Shown: positions 63,501-64,000 of the stretch, piece by piece
Numbering within the stretch: position 1 is the stretch's first letter
How the letters are laid out: the number at the start of each line of letters is the position of its first letter
Source: Polytrichum commune
Lineage: Eukaryota > Streptophyta > Polytrichopsida > Polytrichales > Polytrichaceae
Length of the DNA stretch: 64,000 nt
NCBI GenBank assembly: GCA_950295325.1
Contig: OX485807.1
Span: forward strand, 13,605,001 to 13,669,000
Direction of reading: 5' to 3'
The notes under the pieces: generated by a model
Database searches by the model: none
Told to the model about the DNA's origin: nothing
Seen by the model: the letters and a program-made list of their open reading frames with translations, nothing else
Made by a program: the position numbers and the translations under genes

Positions 63501-64000
63501 GGATCACTAGTGGAAGTGTGCAGCTCGTCACTCGACTTAGAGTATTGCGACTCGGATGGTGATTGACTCCCCGTCCGAGCAAGAAGTTGTATAAATGAAA
63601 CTTAGGTGGGTATATATTTAAGTTCAATTATATACATATTCAATTAGTCTCTTGGCAATAGTCAATTTCAAATTTCCTCCCCAATTTCCCCCCTATATTC
63701 CCTAAAATATCAATCAATTAATTATTCAATAAATAAACATGGACCATTCCCAATTTTCATCACCGTTCATACTATAACACACAAAGTACTTAATTTTGAC
63801 CAAAATCTGTCATTATTAAATAAATACTCCAAACCATAATACTAGATAATGAGCCATGGGGCAAAAACACAAGCGACCCGTCTAGGGCAGCCTGAATTTT
63901 CAAGGGTTGCCCAAAAAAAGGAAAAAAATGGTCCTCGTCAGAATGTGACTGAAAAATATGACTCACATAAAAATGTAGATAAACCAGGCAGATAAACCGG
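63500..64000. other. No gene or defined element
   Basis: A+T-rich sequence; nothing recognised in the last 500 bases. Confidence 0.5.

Overview
The window looks like nuclear DNA of a land plant. It is A+T-rich, with long introns and many small transposon-derived repeats. Four protein genes can be read, all on the minus strand, plus one unresolved or decayed locus. The coiled-coil gene at 22.4-38.7 kb resembles the basal-body protein FBF1. If that is right, the organism makes flagellated sperm: a moss, liverwort, lycophyte or fern, less likely a cycad or Ginkgo. This lineage call is inference.

Layout from left to right. 1-5.6 kb: intergenic and repeat-rich. 5.6-8.35 kb (-): fragments of a multi-exon coding locus I cannot name, probably a pseudogene. 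8.3-12 kb: repeats. 12.08-18.86 kb (-): serine palmitoyltransferase subunit LCB1, 12 exons that join in frame to 482 residues. 19-22.3 kb: intergenic. 22.38-38.72 kb (-): the FBF1-like coiled-coil gene, about 17 exons and about 930 residues recovered, first exon(s) not found. 39-43.3 kb: intergenic, with a 1.39 kb non-autonomous DNA transposon. 43.33-49.67 kb (-): PGRL1, the thylakoid cyclic-electron-flow protein, 11 exons and 371 residues, with one GC-AG intron. 50-54.2 kb: intergenic repeats. 54.26-55.58 kb (-): OST48/DDOST, a single uninterrupted exon of 437 residues. 55.8-64 kb: repeats only, including an inverted pair of MITEs upstream of OST48, a tRNA-headed SINE, tandem arrays and a (CA)40 microsatellite.

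The genes do not form a pathway: sphingolipid synthesis (LCB1), N-glycosylation (OST48), photosynthetic electron flow (PGRL1) and a probable ciliary component. Most of the remaining structure is a set of short inverted-repeat elements whose termini begin GGGYCACTTYAYAC and whose target duplications have the form TNA. They occur between genes and inside introns of LCB1 and PGRL1. A 5S-rRNA-derived element sits in LCB1 intron 2, and a tandem array repeats the LCB1 exon-1 splice donor. No tRNA or rRNA gene that looks functional, CRISPR array, or transposase or reverse-transcriptase gene was recognised.
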